DNA of 64,000 nt from Alphaproteobacteria bacterium (GCA_018827375.1 JAHJYW010000048.1:153002-217001); one strand, 5' to 3'; positions 46,517-55,093 are shown, numbered from the stretch's first letter. Translations and numbers: made by a program. Notes: generated from the letters alone by a model not told the origin.

Positions 46517-46541
46517 AACTACCCGGCGCAGGACTTGTTCC
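46517..46541 (-). promoter_or_regulatory. EcfG-like (general stress sigma) promoter
   Basis: On the minus strand GGAAC (46537-46541) is followed after 17 nt by GTT (46517-46519), the known alphaproteobacterial EcfG pattern GGAAC-N16/17-(C)GTT. The -10 element is about 32 nt before the general-stress-like flavoprotein start. GGAACAA/TTGTTCC also form an inverted repeat here, so the match could have another cause. Confidence 0.45.
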
Positions 46542-46601
46542 AGCACGCGACACGCTTTCGAAGTCGAAAAGCGAGTCGTTAAAACGATCCGTTCCGGAGG
46601 G

Positions 46602-46618
46602 ACGCACGTACAGTGCGT
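46602..46618. repeat. Inverted repeat before the PQQ sugar dehydrogenase
   Basis: ACGCAC (46602-46607) and GTGCGT (46613-46618) form a 6-bp palindrome with a 5-nt spacer, 33 nt before the downstream ATG. It could be an operator. Confidence 0.35.
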
Positions 46619-46650
46619 GCCATGGAAATCACGAATCATAAGGAGAAATA

Positions 46651-47853
46651 ATGTCACTTCATTCCACGCGCGCGCTTGGCGCCATCGCCTCCACGCTCGT
46701 CCTCTGTCATTGCGCGTCTGCGCAAGGTAGCGCCACCAGTGCGTTGACGCAGAATGCAGCACCGGAAATAATAACGGGTACGGACGGAATGAAGTTGGCG
46801 GCGACTCCGCTCGAAACATTCTCCAGCGCATGGGCGATGACATTTGTGTCGGACGGCCGCGCCATCGTTACCGAGAAGGTGGGCGACATCTGGTTGCTTT
46901 CGACGGAAGGCAAAAAGCTCGATAAAGTCTCCAATGCGCCGACCGTTGATGCACGCGGCCAGGGCGGAATGGGCGATTTCATCCTTCACCCGGATTTCGC
47001 CAGCAATGGCACTGTGTTCCTGTCCTACGTCGAACGCCACGCGGATGATGACAGTTTGAGCGGCGCCCTCGTGGAGCGCGCGACACTGACGCTGACCGAT
47101 ACAGGCGCAACACTGTCAAACCGCGAAGTGATCTGGCAGCAGTCGCCGAAGGTTCAGGGCAATGGCCATTATGGTCACCGTCTGGCCGTATCGCCTGACG
47201 GCCACCTGTTCATCAGTTCCGGCGAGCGTCAGAAGTTCAATCCAGCCCAGAATATGGCAATGAATCTCGGCAAGATCATCCGTGTAAATGAGGATGGCAG
47301 TGTGCCTGAAGACAACCCCTTCTATGGCAATGGCGACGAGGCCGACCAGGTCTGGACGCTCGGCCATCGCAATCCGCTCGGCATTGCGTTCGACAGCGAA
47401 GGCCGCCTCTGGGAGCAGGAGATGGGGCCGAAGGGCGGCGATGAGCTCAACCTGATCGTCCGGTCAAAGAATTATGGCTATCCGTTCGTCTCCGAGGGCG
47501 AACACTATAATGGCACCAAAATTCCGAGCCATGCGAGCATGCCGGTCTTCGAGGCGCCAGCTGTCGCCTGGGTGCCCGCCATCAGCCCGGCTGGCCTGAT
47601 GTTCTATGATGGCGACACGTTTGCAGACTGGAAAGGCGATGCCTTTATCGGCGGCCTTTCGTCCAAGGCGCTGGTGCGTGTTTCGTTTGAGCCTGCTTCA
47701 GGCGATGGCGGCGGGGCACCTGAGGCCTCCGAAGCAGCCCGCTATGAATGGGGCAAGCGTATCCGCGAACCGGAGCAGGGCCCCGACGGCGCGATCTATG
47801 TGCTGGAGGATGGAGAAGGCGGACGCCTGCTGAGGCTGTCACCTGCCGAATAA
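46651..47853 (+). CDS. PQQ-dependent soluble sugar dehydrogenase
   Basis: This 400-residue six-bladed beta-propeller is exported (signal peptide with ASTLVLCHCASAQG; a lipobox-like Cys is possible). It resembles the soluble aldose sugar dehydrogenase YliI: TFVSDGRAIVTEKVGDIW, GGMGDFILHPDFASNGTVF, GHYGHRLAVSPDGHLFIS and GHRNPLGIAFDSEGRLWEQE, with MGPKGGDELN near the PQQ pocket. It would oxidise aldoses at the outside of the cell with PQQ and Ca2+. AAGGAG precedes the ATG. Confidence 0.88.
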   Translation: MSLHSTRALGAIASTLVLCHCASAQGSATSALTQNAAPEIITGTDGMKLAATPLETFSSAWAMTFVSDGRAIVTEKVGDIWLLSTEGKKLDKVSNAPTVDARGQGGMGDFILHPDFASNGTVFLSYVERHADDDSLSGALVERATLTLTDTGATLSNREVIWQQSPKVQGNGHYGHRLAVSPDGHLFISSGERQKFNPAQNMAMNLGKIIRVNEDGSVPEDNPFYGNGDEADQVWTLGHRNPLGIAFDSEGRLWEQEMGPKGGDELNLIVRSKNYGYPFVSEGEHYNGTKIPSHASMPVFEAPAVAWVPAISPAGLMFYDGDTFADWKGDAFIGGLSSKALVRVSFEPASGDGGGAPEASEAARYEWGKRIREPEQGPDGAIYVLEDGEGGRLLRLSPAE

Positions 47854-47867
47854 ACCGAAACGATCAT

Positions 47868-47904
47868 GACCGGCCAGACACATTTGTGCTGGCCGGTCTT
47901 TTGG
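47868..47904. terminator. Terminator between convergent genes
   Basis: GACCGGCCAG and CTGGCCGGTC (47868-47877 and 47889-47898) form a GC-rich stem with a bulged base and short CAC/GTG extension. TTTT follows. It separates the sugar dehydrogenase from the convergent nitronate monooxygenase gene. Confidence 0.82.
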
Positions 47905-47905
47905 A

Positions 47906-48889
47906 TCAGGCGTTCGTTCTGGTGCGCAGGCCGGACATGCGGTCGATGGCCGCTTCGGCGTCGCGCATGATATCGGCAACGATGGCTGCAACAGGTTTCA
48001 CTTCCTGCACACCGCCGGCTGACTGGCCCATGGCGAAGCAGGACGTGTCCTCATTGAGCTTTGCTTCATCGACAATCCCGCCGATGCCACCAATGACGCC
48101 CGTCTGGGTCGAGTGGATGGCCTGGTGCGGGAAGGGCTGGATGTCTTCCGGGCGCGATTCCCAGTCATTGATATAATCATTTGTGCGGCAGCGCATCGGC
48201 TTGCCAGAATAGCAGCGCGTGCGGGTCGTGTCCGTATCGCCTGCGCCAACCACGGCCTGCTTGTACATATTGGCGGCGTGCGCCTCTTCCGATGCGATGA
48301 AGCGCGTGCCCATCCAGACACCGCAGGCGCCGAGGGCGAGGGCGGCGGCGAGGCCGCGTCCGTCATAGATGCCGCCAGCGGCGATAACCGGGATGTTCAC
48401 GGCTTCCACAGCCTGCGCCACGAGGGGCATCGTGCCGACGAGGCCCGTATGGCCGCCACCTTCGCCACCTTGCAGGATCACCGCGTCGCAGCCAGCCTGT
48501 TCAGCCTTGATCGCGTGTTTCACCGCGCCGCCGACGACCATGACCTTCACGCCGGCATCTTTCAGACGCTTCATGATCGGCAGCGGTACGCCAAGACCGG
48601 CTACGAACGAATCGGCGCCGCCCTTGATGATGACATCGACGGATTCCTCAAGGCTTTCCGGGCTTGCGGCCAGCAGGTCGACGCCGAACGGCTTGTCGGT
48701 CAACTCGCGCACGCGTTTCATCTGTGCGGCGATGAAGTCCGGGCCGGTGCCGGCCATGCCGAGCACGCCATAACCGCCCGCATTGCACATGGCAGCGCAG
48801 ACCTCGGCGTATGAAACGCCGCCCATGCCCGCCAGCATGATCGGATGTTCAACTTTCAGCAGTTCTGTCAGTGCGGTTTTGAGGGCCAT
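47906..48889 (-). CDS. Nitronate monooxygenase family protein
   Basis: This 327-residue FMN-binding TIM barrel resembles 2-nitropropane dioxygenases/nitronate monooxygenases: HPIMLAGMGGVSYAEVCAA, GFVAGLGVPLPIMKRLKDA-like SFVAGLGVPLPIMKR, ILQGGEGGGHTGLVGTMPL with the conserved His, and GACGVWMGTRFIASEEAHA. These detoxify nitronates or act as other FMN-dependent reductases. AAAGGA lies upstream of the start. No obvious operon partner. Confidence 0.86.
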   Translation of the reverse strand: MALKTALTELLKVEHPIMLAGMGGVSYAEVCAAMCNAGGYGVLGMAGTGPDFIAAQMKRVRELTDKPFGVDLLAASPESLEESVDVIIKGGADSFVAGLGVPLPIMKRLKDAGVKVMVVGGAVKHAIKAEQAGCDAVILQGGEGGGHTGLVGTMPLVAQAVEAVNIPVIAAGGIYDGRGLAAALALGACGVWMGTRFIASEEAHAANMYKQAVVGAGDTDTTRTRCYSGKPMRCRTNDYINDWESRPEDIQPFPHQAIHSTQTGVIGGIGGIVDEAKLNEDTSCFAMGQSAGGVQEVKPVAAIVADIMRDAEAAIDRMSGLRTRTNA

Positions 48890-49095
48890 CGAGAGGCGTC
48901 CTTTCTGTAATGGATTTCGTATTGTGGACGCTAATTGCCCGCCCCAGCGTCAACGCAAGAGGGGCGAGACTGCTTCCGCATGGACACAATCGCCCACAGT
49001 CTGCCCCATTCCCGCCGCGATCTGCAGTCAAATACCACCTCAAGCCGAGGGAATCGTCCACTCGGTGTGAATAAGTCAAATGAGGGGAAGCTCCT

Positions 49096-49395
49096 ATGAC
49101 GAAACTTTTTGCAAGCGCTGCGATTGCAGCCCTGTTTGCTGGTGGTGCCATGGCTATGGGCCCAACAGAAGAAGTCACCGTGACGCCTGACGTTGATGTC
49201 ACTGTCGTTGAAGACGCTGACACGACTGCAGAAGTTGTGGTTGATGACGACGCAGAAGTAACAGTCGAAGCTCAAGGCGATGCTGAAGGCGAAGTCATCG
49301 TAGAAGACGAAGCCGACGCTGAAGCAGAAGCCGCTCATGAAGGCCACGCTGACACCGAAGTGGACGTTGAAGTATCCACACCGGATGCCGAATAG
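49096..49395 (+). CDS. Small acidic exported protein, unknown
   Basis: This 99-residue protein has a signal peptide (KLFASAAIAALFAGGAMA) and a strongly acidic mature part with no Lys or Arg at all. It is rich in Val, Glu, Asp and Ala (PDVDVTVVEDADTTAEVVVD, EDEADAEAEAAHEGHADTE). Codon use leans to GAA and GCT/GCA, unlike neighbours. The composition suggests a flexible polyanion in the periplasm or outside, possibly binding cations. GGGGAAG precedes the start by about 6 nt; a terminator follows. No family recognised. Confidence 0.75.
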   Translation: MTKLFASAAIAALFAGGAMAMGPTEEVTVTPDVDVTVVEDADTTAEVVVDDDAEVTVEAQGDAEGEVIVEDEADAEAEAAHEGHADTEVDVEVSTPDAE

Positions 49396-49415
49396 CGGCC
49401 ATTGTATCGGAATTC

Positions 49416-49445
49416 GCCCTTTCCCTGTCGGGAGAGGGCTTTTTC
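49416..49445 (+). terminator. Intrinsic terminator of the acidic exported protein gene
   Basis: GCCCTTTCCC (49416-49425) pairs with GGGAGAGGGC (49430-49439) around loop TGTC, with one wobble pair. It runs into TTTTTCC. Confidence 0.9.
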
Positions 49446-49461
49446 CTTTATAAGGAATCAA

Positions 49462-49481
49462 CAGTCGGAACAACACGACTG
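49462..49481. repeat. Inverted repeat upstream of the Ala/Glu-rich lipoprotein
   Basis: CAGTCG (49462-49467) and CGACTG (49476-49481) form a 6-bp palindrome with an 8-nt spacer, 82 nt before the lipoprotein start. It may be an operator or a chance repeat. Confidence 0.3.
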
Positions 49482-49562
49482 AATGATAAAATGAACTTTT
49501 AGTAATGACCGAGAAGTGCTATGGGCCTTCCCGGTCATCTGACCAACAACAGGGGTAACATA

Positions 49563-49847
49563 ATGAAGAACATCATGATCATCGGCGCTGCTGCGCTGGC
49601 ACTCGCCGCATGCAGCCCGCAAGAAGAAGCCGCACCTGCCGCTGAAGCCGCTGTCGAATCCGCTTCGGAAGCTGTTGAAGCTGCTGCAGACGCGACAGAA
49701 TCCGCTGCTGAAGCCACCGCCGAAGTTGCTTCTGACTCGATGGAAGCTGCAGACGAAGCGCTCGATGACGCTGCTGAATCGCTCGACGAAGCCGCTGACG
49801 ACGTCGCTGAAGCGACTGAAGAAGCTACCGAAGAGCCACAAGAATAG
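49563..49847 (+). CDS. Small Ala/Glu-rich lipoprotein, unknown
   Basis: This 94-residue protein begins with a lipoprotein signal (KNIMIIGAAALALAACSPQ, acylated Cys at residue 17). The rest is about 75 residues built of Ala, Glu, Asp, Ser and Thr with a heptad-like spacing (VESASEAVEAAADATESAAE, ADEALDDAAESLDEAADD) and no Lys or Arg. It probably forms a single acidic helix or coiled coil anchored to a membrane, like a small Lpp-type spacer. AGGGG lies about 8 nt before the ATG. A strong terminator follows. No family recognised. Confidence 0.78.
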   Translation: MKNIMIIGAAALALAACSPQEEAAPAAEAAVESASEAVEAAADATESAAEATAEVASDSMEAADEALDDAAESLDEAADDVAEATEEATEEPQE

Positions 49848-49871
49848 GCTTCGGCACCAGCCGAGCTGAAC

Positions 49872-49906
49872 AAGGGCCGTTCCGTTTCCGGAGCGGCCCT
49901 TTTTTC
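49872..49906 (+). terminator. Intrinsic terminator of the lipoprotein gene
   Basis: AAGGGCCG (49872-49879) pairs with CGGCCCTT (49894-49901), extended by an inner stem TTCCG/CGGAG around TTTC. TTTTTTC follows. Confidence 0.93.
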
Positions 49907-49926
49907 ATGCCCGCATGTTGCCCGGC

Positions 49927-50712
49927 CTAGAAGACGGAATAGCCGCCATCGATGATCTGCGTCGTGCCGGAATGATAGGCTGAGGCGTCAGACGCGAGAT
50001 AGACAGCCATGCCGCCGAAATCCTCAGGTTCGCCCCAGCGACGAATCGGGACGCGCGAGATGACCTTCGTCGTGAACGTGTCATTGTCCTGGGCCGCTTC
50101 GGTCATGTCAGTGGCGATCCAGCCCGGCAGGATCGAGTTGCTGCGGATATTGTAACGGCCGTATTCGACGGCGATGGCTTTCATCATCGAGATCAGGCCG
50201 CCCTTGGTCGAGGCATAGGCCTGGTTGCGGCCAGCGCCTTCTATGCCGGCCAGCGACGCCGTGCCGACCAGTGAGCCACCCGGATCGCCCGCCTTGGCAC
50301 GCTTGACCATGGATTTCGCGGCTTCGCGCAGGGTGAAGAACGCGCCTTCCATGTTGATCCGGTGATTGAAGCGCCAGGTTTCGAGCGTCATTTCCTCAAA
50401 GCTTGCTGCGCCGCGGCCGACGCCGGCATTGGCGATGCACGTATCGATGCGGCCGAAATGCGCTTCGGTATCGGCCATGGCCTTCACCACTTCGGCCTCT
50501 TCGCCGACATCCACTTCCCACGCTGCGACGCGTCCGGTGCCAAGCTTTTCAAGCTTGGCGACAGCGGCCTTGTTGGCATCGGCCTTGCGGCCCCAGATGG
50601 CGACATCGGCGTTGGACGCGGCGAGCGCTTCGGCCATGCCGAGGCCAATGCCGCGGTTGCCGCCGGTCACAAGGCAGGTTTTGCCGGTCAGGTCGAAAGG
50701 TGCATAGGTCAT
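49927..50712 (-). CDS. Short-chain dehydrogenase/reductase
   Basis: This 261-residue oxidoreductase has the cofactor loop CLVTGGNRGIGLGMAEAL (about residues 13-30), NAGVGRG, the catalytic YASTKGG, and the C-terminal PEDFGGMAVYLASDASAYHS with IDGGYSVF typical of FabG-like SDRs. GAGGAG precedes the ATG by 6 nt. The longer open frame to 51003 runs through the Nudix gene and is not coding. The start lies 55 nt after the Nudix stop, so the two may be co-transcribed. The substrate is unknown. Confidence 0.88.
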   Translation of the reverse strand: MTYAPFDLTGKTCLVTGGNRGIGLGMAEALAASNADVAIWGRKADANKAAVAKLEKLGTGRVAAWEVDVGEEAEVVKAMADTEAHFGRIDTCIANAGVGRGAASFEEMTLETWRFNHRINMEGAFFTLREAAKSMVKRAKAGDPGGSLVGTASLAGIEGAGRNQAYASTKGGLISMMKAIAVEYGRYNIRSNSILPGWIATDMTEAAQDNDTFTTKVISRVPIRRWGEPEDFGGMAVYLASDASAYHSGTTQIIDGGYSVF

Positions 50713-50767
50713 TGGTGTCTCCTCAGGGATTGTTTTGGCGACAACACATAGCTGACCCTGCGGAGGG

Positions 50768-51226
50768 TCAAGCGATAATTGAGCCGTTCCCGACGAGGGC
50801 CCGGGCGGCTTCGATGATACGCCGGGTCTCATCCCAGAGGCCAAGCGTCGCCAGACGGTCGGGCGAGATCCATTCCGCATGGGCTGCATCGTCGCCCGCA
50901 ATTGGCTCGCCAGCTTCCCACACGGCGGCATAGTCGAACAGGATATAGTGGCGGGCGGTGTCCCCGGTGCGCCGGGACGTAAAAATGGCGTCGACCACGT
51001 CAACCAGGCCGACCATGCGTGCTATGACGCCGGTTTCCTCGTGCAGCTCACGCAGGGCGCCGTCAGCCAGACTCTCGCCGAATTCCAGTTTTCCGCCCGG
51101 AATCGACCAGTCTCCCGCCAGCGGCTTGGTCCCGCGCCTGATCAAAAGCACGTCATCACCGCGAAAGCAGGCTGTTCCCACAGCAGGTATGGGGCGCATG
51201 ACGGGGTCCGGGGTTTCCGAGGTCAT
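50768..51226 (-). CDS. Nudix hydrolase
   Basis: This 152-residue pyrophosphohydrolase has a complete Nudix box, GGKLEFGESLADGALRELHE followed by ETGV (about residues 44-67), binding the metal and diphosphate. It resembles the NUDIX ADP-ribose/nucleotide pyrophosphatases. An upstream in-frame start at 51292 would overlap the divergent promoter; ATG 51226 is better. It is divergent from the patatin gene with a 50-bp gap. Confidence 0.88.
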   Translation of the reverse strand: MTSETPDPVMRPIPAVGTACFRGDDVLLIRRGTKPLAGDWSIPGGKLEFGESLADGALRELHEETGVIARMVGLVDVVDAIFTSRRTGDTARHYILFDYAAVWEAGEPIAGDDAAHAEWISPDRLATLGLWDETRRIIEAARALVGNGSIIA

Positions 51227-51276
51227 TGTTCCTATACCTTTGGTCGATAGGCCCAAGTCATAACAAGGAATTCGAT

Positions 51277-52284
51277 ATGGCAAAGCCACCAAAGCGTCGC
51301 TCCATCAGCCTGGCCCTTCAGGGCGGGGGTGCGCATGGCGCCTATACGTGGGGCGTCCTCGACCGTCTGGCCGAGGAAAGCGATCTCGATATCGCCGCGA
51401 TCTCCGCAACTTCAGCAGGCGCGATCAATGCTGCGGCTTGGGGATCCGGCTTCGCAAAGGATGGCGCGGCCGGCGCGAAGAAGAGCCTCGAGGCTATTTG
51501 GCGCGGCGTGTCGCACTCCGGCAGCGGCATGGCGCCGTTCGGCACATGGGGCGCGATGGCCTTTGCCTATGCCAGTGCGCTGCAAAGCCTTGCCAGCCCT
51601 TATGATTTCAACCCGTTCAACCTCAATCCCCTGCGCCAGATCATCAATGCCGAGATTGATTTCGACGCCTTGCATGAATCCGGGATCAAACTTTTCCTCT
51701 CGGCGACCAATGTCGAGAGCGGCCGCGTGAAAGTGTTCGAGCGGGGGGAGATCAACGTTGACACGGTCCTTGCCTCTGCCTGCCTGCCGCAGGTTTTCCA
51801 GGCGGTGGAGATCGACGGCAACCCCTATTGGGATGGTGGCTATATGGGCAATCCGAGCCTCTTCCCGCTGGTCTATTCCGGCTCACCGCGCGATGTCCTG
51901 CTCGTCATGCTCAATCCGCTGGCGCGGCCGGGCATACCACGTCGTGCGGGCGAGATTTCCGAACGCATCAACGAGATCAGCTTCAATGCGTCACTGATCG
52001 GCGAGCTGCGCGCCATCGCCTTCGTGCAGCGCCTGATTGATGAGGGCATGTTGCGCGAAACGGTGATGAAGAAATACCGCCGTCTGAACATCCACGCCAT
52101 CCGTGGCGGCAGGGACCTGCTGGGCCTCGATCTCAGCAGCAAGTATGACACGAGCTGGGACTTCCTGACGAAGCTGCGCGACCTTGGCCGGGTCGCTGCC
52201 GACGCATGGTTGACCGATGACGCGCATCTTGTCGGCGGCAAGACCTCGAATATCGACCTGCGCAAGGAATTCCTCGAAATCTAG
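51277..52284 (+). CDS. Patatin-like phospholipase
   Basis: This 335-residue cytosolic or membrane-associated lipid acyl hydrolase has the oxyanion loop LQGGGAHGAYTWGVL (about residues 12-26), the nucleophile Ser46 in ISATSAGAINAA and the dyad Asp186 in WDGGYMGNP. The first Gly of the GxSxG elbow is Ala. It probably cleaves phospholipid or acyl esters. AAGGAA precedes the ATG. Its stop interlocks with the rsmD stop (CTAG). Confidence 0.9.
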   Translation: MAKPPKRRSISLALQGGGAHGAYTWGVLDRLAEESDLDIAAISATSAGAINAAAWGSGFAKDGAAGAKKSLEAIWRGVSHSGSGMAPFGTWGAMAFAYASALQSLASPYDFNPFNLNPLRQIINAEIDFDALHESGIKLFLSATNVESGRVKVFERGEINVDTVLASACLPQVFQAVEIDGNPYWDGGYMGNPSLFPLVYSGSPRDVLLVMLNPLARPGIPRRAGEISERINEISFNASLIGELRAIAFVQRLIDEGMLRETVMKKYRRLNIHAIRGGRDLLGLDLSSKYDTSWDFLTKLRDLGRVAADAWLTDDAHLVGGKTSNIDLRKEFLEI

Positions 52285-52841
52285 GCGCGGCGCAGGAAGC
52301 TGACCTTTGCGGCGCCGTAAGTGCGCGCGTCCAGTATCTCCCAGCCATTGAAGGCCAGCATTTCGTCTGCGGCTGTCTCGACAATCGCGATAGCGTCCTC
52401 GGTGAGCCAGCCGCCCTTGGCGAGCTGTTCCAGCGCCGGTTCGGCGAGGCCCTTGCTATAGGGCGGGTCGAGGAAGGCGATTGTAAACGGTTCGCCGACG
52501 CCTGCCGGGATGGGGCCAAGGTCGCTCGCCGAGCGGCGCTGGATACTGGTCGTACCGAACAGGCCCAGCGTCTCGCAATTGGCGCGGATCGTGCCGCGCG
52601 CGCCGGCATCGGTTTCGACGAACACGCAGAAGGCCGCGCCGCGTGACATGGCCTCAAGGCCGAGCGCGCCGGAGCCTGCAAACAGGTCGATCACCCGCGC
52701 GCCATCAATTGGCGGGGCCCAGGCCGCATGGGCAATGAGATTGAACACGGCCTCACGCGCCCGGTCGCCCGTGGGCCGGGTCGACTGGCCTTTCGGCGCC
52801 GCGATGGCGCGGCCTTTGTGTTCGCCTGCAATGATCCGCAT
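52281..52841 (-). CDS. rsmD: 16S rRNA (guanine-966 N2) methyltransferase
   Basis: This 186-residue SAM methyltransferase modifies G966 of 16S rRNA. It begins MRIIAGEHKGRAIAAPKGQ and has the RsmD pattern RPTGDRAREAVFNLIAHAA, the SAM loop VIDLFAGSGALGLEAMSRGA and the amino-methyltransferase motif FLDPPYSKG. It is convergent with the patatin gene, sharing the four bases CTAG. Confidence 0.93.
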   Translation of the reverse strand: MRIIAGEHKGRAIAAPKGQSTRPTGDRAREAVFNLIAHAAWAPPIDGARVIDLFAGSGALGLEAMSRGAAFCVFVETDAGARGTIRANCETLGLFGTTSIQRRSASDLGPIPAGVGEPFTIAFLDPPYSKGLAEPALEQLAKGGWLTEDAIAIVETAADEMLAFNGWEILDARTYGAAKVSFLRRA

Positions 52842-52893
52842 GGGGGACGCACCTGCTCTTTACTTTCCTGGCGTGTAGGGCGATCTCTCGCCC

Positions 52894-53355
52894 ATGACAA
52901 TTACCCTCTCCCCGATGGCGCGTGCGCTTGAGCTGGCCGGGCTGGCGGCTGAAGCTGGCGAAGTGCCTGTCGGCGCGGTGATTGTGGACCCGGCGACTGG
53001 CGAGATCGTCGCAGAGGGCGCCAATGCCCCCATCGCAGCTCATGACCCGACGGCGCACGCGGAGATCGTCGCCCTGCGTGCGGCCGCCGCGAAGCTGGGT
53101 AATTACCGCCTGACCGACCTGCACCTGTATGTGACGCTTGAGCCGTGTGCGATGTGTGCCGGGGCGATCAGCCTTGCTCGTATCGGCAAGCTGGTCTTTG
53201 CCGCCTGCGACCCGAAGGGCGGGGCGGTCATCCATGGCGCCCGCTTCTTCGAGCAGCCGACGTGCCACTGGCGGCCAGCGGTCGAGCAGGATGAGATGGC
53301 AGGCGAGACAGCGAGCGCCCAGCTAAAGGCTTTCTTCCGCGCGCGGCGAAACTGA
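52894..53355 (+). CDS. tadA: tRNA-specific adenosine deaminase
   Basis: This 153-residue zinc deaminase converts A34 of tRNA-Arg to inosine. Zinc and catalytic residues are His55-Ala-Glu57 (THAEIVAL) and Cys85/Cys88 (LEPCAMCAGAI). The C-terminus is RWRPAVEQDEMAGE-like and ends RARRN. The downstream antiporter starts one nucleotide after its stop, so they are cotranscribed. It is divergent from rsmD. Confidence 0.94.
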   Translation: MTITLSPMARALELAGLAAEAGEVPVGAVIVDPATGEIVAEGANAPIAAHDPTAHAEIVALRAAAAKLGNYRLTDLHLYVTLEPCAMCAGAISLARIGKLVFAACDPKGGAVIHGARFFEQPTCHWRPAVEQDEMAGETASAQLKAFFRARRN

Positions 53356-53356
53356 T

Positions 53357-55093
53357 ATGGACGGACACGGATATAACCTTCTTGTGAAGGACGCGCTGAT
53401 CTTCCTGTTTGCGGCTGGCGTGGTTGTGCCGGTTTTCCGCTATCTCCGTCTGCCAGCAGTCGTTGGATTCATGCTGGCCGGGGTGGCGCTGGGGCCGTTT
53501 GCGCTGGGATCGCTCACGCATGTGCAGCCGTGGCTGGAATATGTGTCCGTGTCGGACCCAGAGGCCGCCGCGCCTTTCGCGGAACTGGGCATCCTTTTCC
53601 TCCTGTTTCTCCTTGGCCTCGAATTCTCGTTTGAAAAGCTCTGGTCGCTCCGCCGCGCGGTGTTCGGGGCTGGGGGCCTCCAGTCGGCGTTGAGCGCAGC
53701 TGCTATCGGCGCGGTGGTCTATTTCGCAGGGTTGCCAGCGGAGGCGGCCATCATATGCGGCCTGGCGCTCGCGCTGTCCTCGACGGCAATCGTCATGCAG
53801 ATCCTGATCGAGCAGAAGCGCGCCAGCCGACCTGTCGGGCGTGCGGCGCTCAGCGTGCTCCTGTTCCAGGATATACTCGTCGCGCCGATCCTTATCTTTG
53901 TTGGTTTCATGAGTGTTGGCGAGAACGCCAACGTCTCAGCGGCTCTGCTGGAGGCGGCGGTGAAGGGCTTTCTGGCGATTGCGCTGATCATGCTGATCGG
54001 GAGGTTTGCGCTGCGACCCATGTTTCGGCTCGCCGCCATGATGGGCGGGCGCGACTTTCTGATGGCCCTGACGCTGCTGACCGTGGTGGGCGCCGCGACC
54101 ATCACCGCCACGGCGGGTCTGTCGCTCGCCCTCGGCGCCTTCCTTGCTGGCTTGCTGCTTGGCGAGACCGAGTTCAAGCACCAGACAGAGGTGGATCTCG
54201 AACCGTTCAAGGGGCTGCTGCTCGGCGTTTTCTTCATGACGGTCGGTATGGCGCTCGATCTGCCGTCCCTTGTTACCCGGCCGGGTCTGATCCTCGGCGC
54301 GCTGGTGGCGCTGCTCCTGGTCAAGTTCCTGATCGTGTTCGCCGCGTGCCGGCTGTTTGCCGGCGACAGGCTGCTCGCGCTCGAGGCGGCTTTCCTGCTG
54401 GCCCCGGCAGGCGAGTTTGCTTTCGTTGTGATCGCCGCCGCCGGTTCAGCTGGCGTGCTGGACGCGGATGTGTCCGGCATGGTGGCTGCGGTTGCAGGCC
54501 TCTCCATGCTGCTGATCCCGGTTCTTGGCCGCCTCGGGACGTTCGCGGTGTCCCGGCTGGAGAAGCGGGAGCCGACTGGCGCGCTCGATGCGGATTTCTC
54601 CGAACTTGAGGGGCACGTCATCATTGCGGGTTTCGGCCGTGTCGGTCAGGCGGTAGCTCATATCCTCGATACGGAAGAGACCGATATCGTCGCGCTGGAG
54701 CGGAGCGTCGTGCGGCTTGCAAGAGAGCGCAAAGACGGCTGGCAGGTCTTCTTGGGCGACGCTGCGCGCCCTGAAATTCTCCGCAGTGCGGGGGCTGATG
54801 GCGCGCGCCTGTTTGTCGTGACGGTGGACGATGTGGCAGCAGCGGAGGCCATGGTGAGGTCCTTCCGCACGCTGCGTCCGGATGTGCCCATTGTCGCCCG
54901 CGCGCGCGACCATGAACATGCTGCGCGGCTGCGCGAGGCCGGTGCGAACCATGTCATTCCCGATGCGATCGAATCCGGCCTCCAGATGGCGGGTCGGGCG
55001 CTTGCCGAGTTCGGATATGACGCCGAAACCGTCCGGAGCCGTTTGGCATCTGAACGCGATGAACAGTACAGCGTGGCCCTCGGCGGGGCCTGA
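53357..55093 (+). CDS. CPA2-family monovalent cation:proton antiporter (KefB/KefC-like)
   Basis: This 578-residue membrane transporter has about 12 helices (residues 1-390) and a C-terminal TrkA-N/RCK NAD-binding domain (VIIAGFGRVGQAVAHILDTE, about residues 415-434). The helix motif SSTAIVMQILIEQ and LFQDILVAPILIF with the paired Asp are typical of Kef-type K+/H+ exchange. It probably exports potassium under electrophile or pH stress. The ATG follows the tadA stop by one base. Confidence 0.88.
   Translation: MDGHGYNLLVKDALIFLFAAGVVVPVFRYLRLPAVVGFMLAGVALGPFALGSLTHVQPWLEYVSVSDPEAAAPFAELGILFLLFLLGLEFSFEKLWSLRRAVFGAGGLQSALSAAAIGAVVYFAGLPAEAAIICGLALALSSTAIVMQILIEQKRASRPVGRAALSVLLFQDILVAPILIFVGFMSVGENANVSAALLEAAVKGFLAIALIMLIGRFALRPMFRLAAMMGGRDFLMALTLLTVVGAATITATAGLSLALGAFLAGLLLGETEFKHQTEVDLEPFKGLLLGVFFMTVGMALDLPSLVTRPGLILGALVALLLVKFLIVFAACRLFAGDRLLALEAAFLLAPAGEFAFVVIAAAGSAGVLDADVSGMVAAVAGLSMLLIPVLGRLGTFAVSRLEKREPTGALDADFSELEGHVIIAGFGRVGQAVAHILDTEETDIVALERSVVRLARERKDGWQVFLGDAARPEILRSAGADGARLFVVTVDDVAAAEAMVRSFRTLRPDVPIVARARDHEHAARLREAGANHVIPDAIESGLQMAGRALAEFGYDAETVRSRLASERDEQYSVALGGA

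Noticed and set aside
46507..46641. 44-residue frame before the PQQ sugar dehydrogenase
   Set aside because: No ribosome-binding site, odd composition, and it overlaps the promoter region of the opposite flavoprotein gene.
51400..51425. Ala in place of the first Gly of the patatin GxSxG elbow
   Set aside because: ATSAG variants are common in bacterial patatins; the Ser, the oxyanion loop and the Asp are present, so the gene is probably active.
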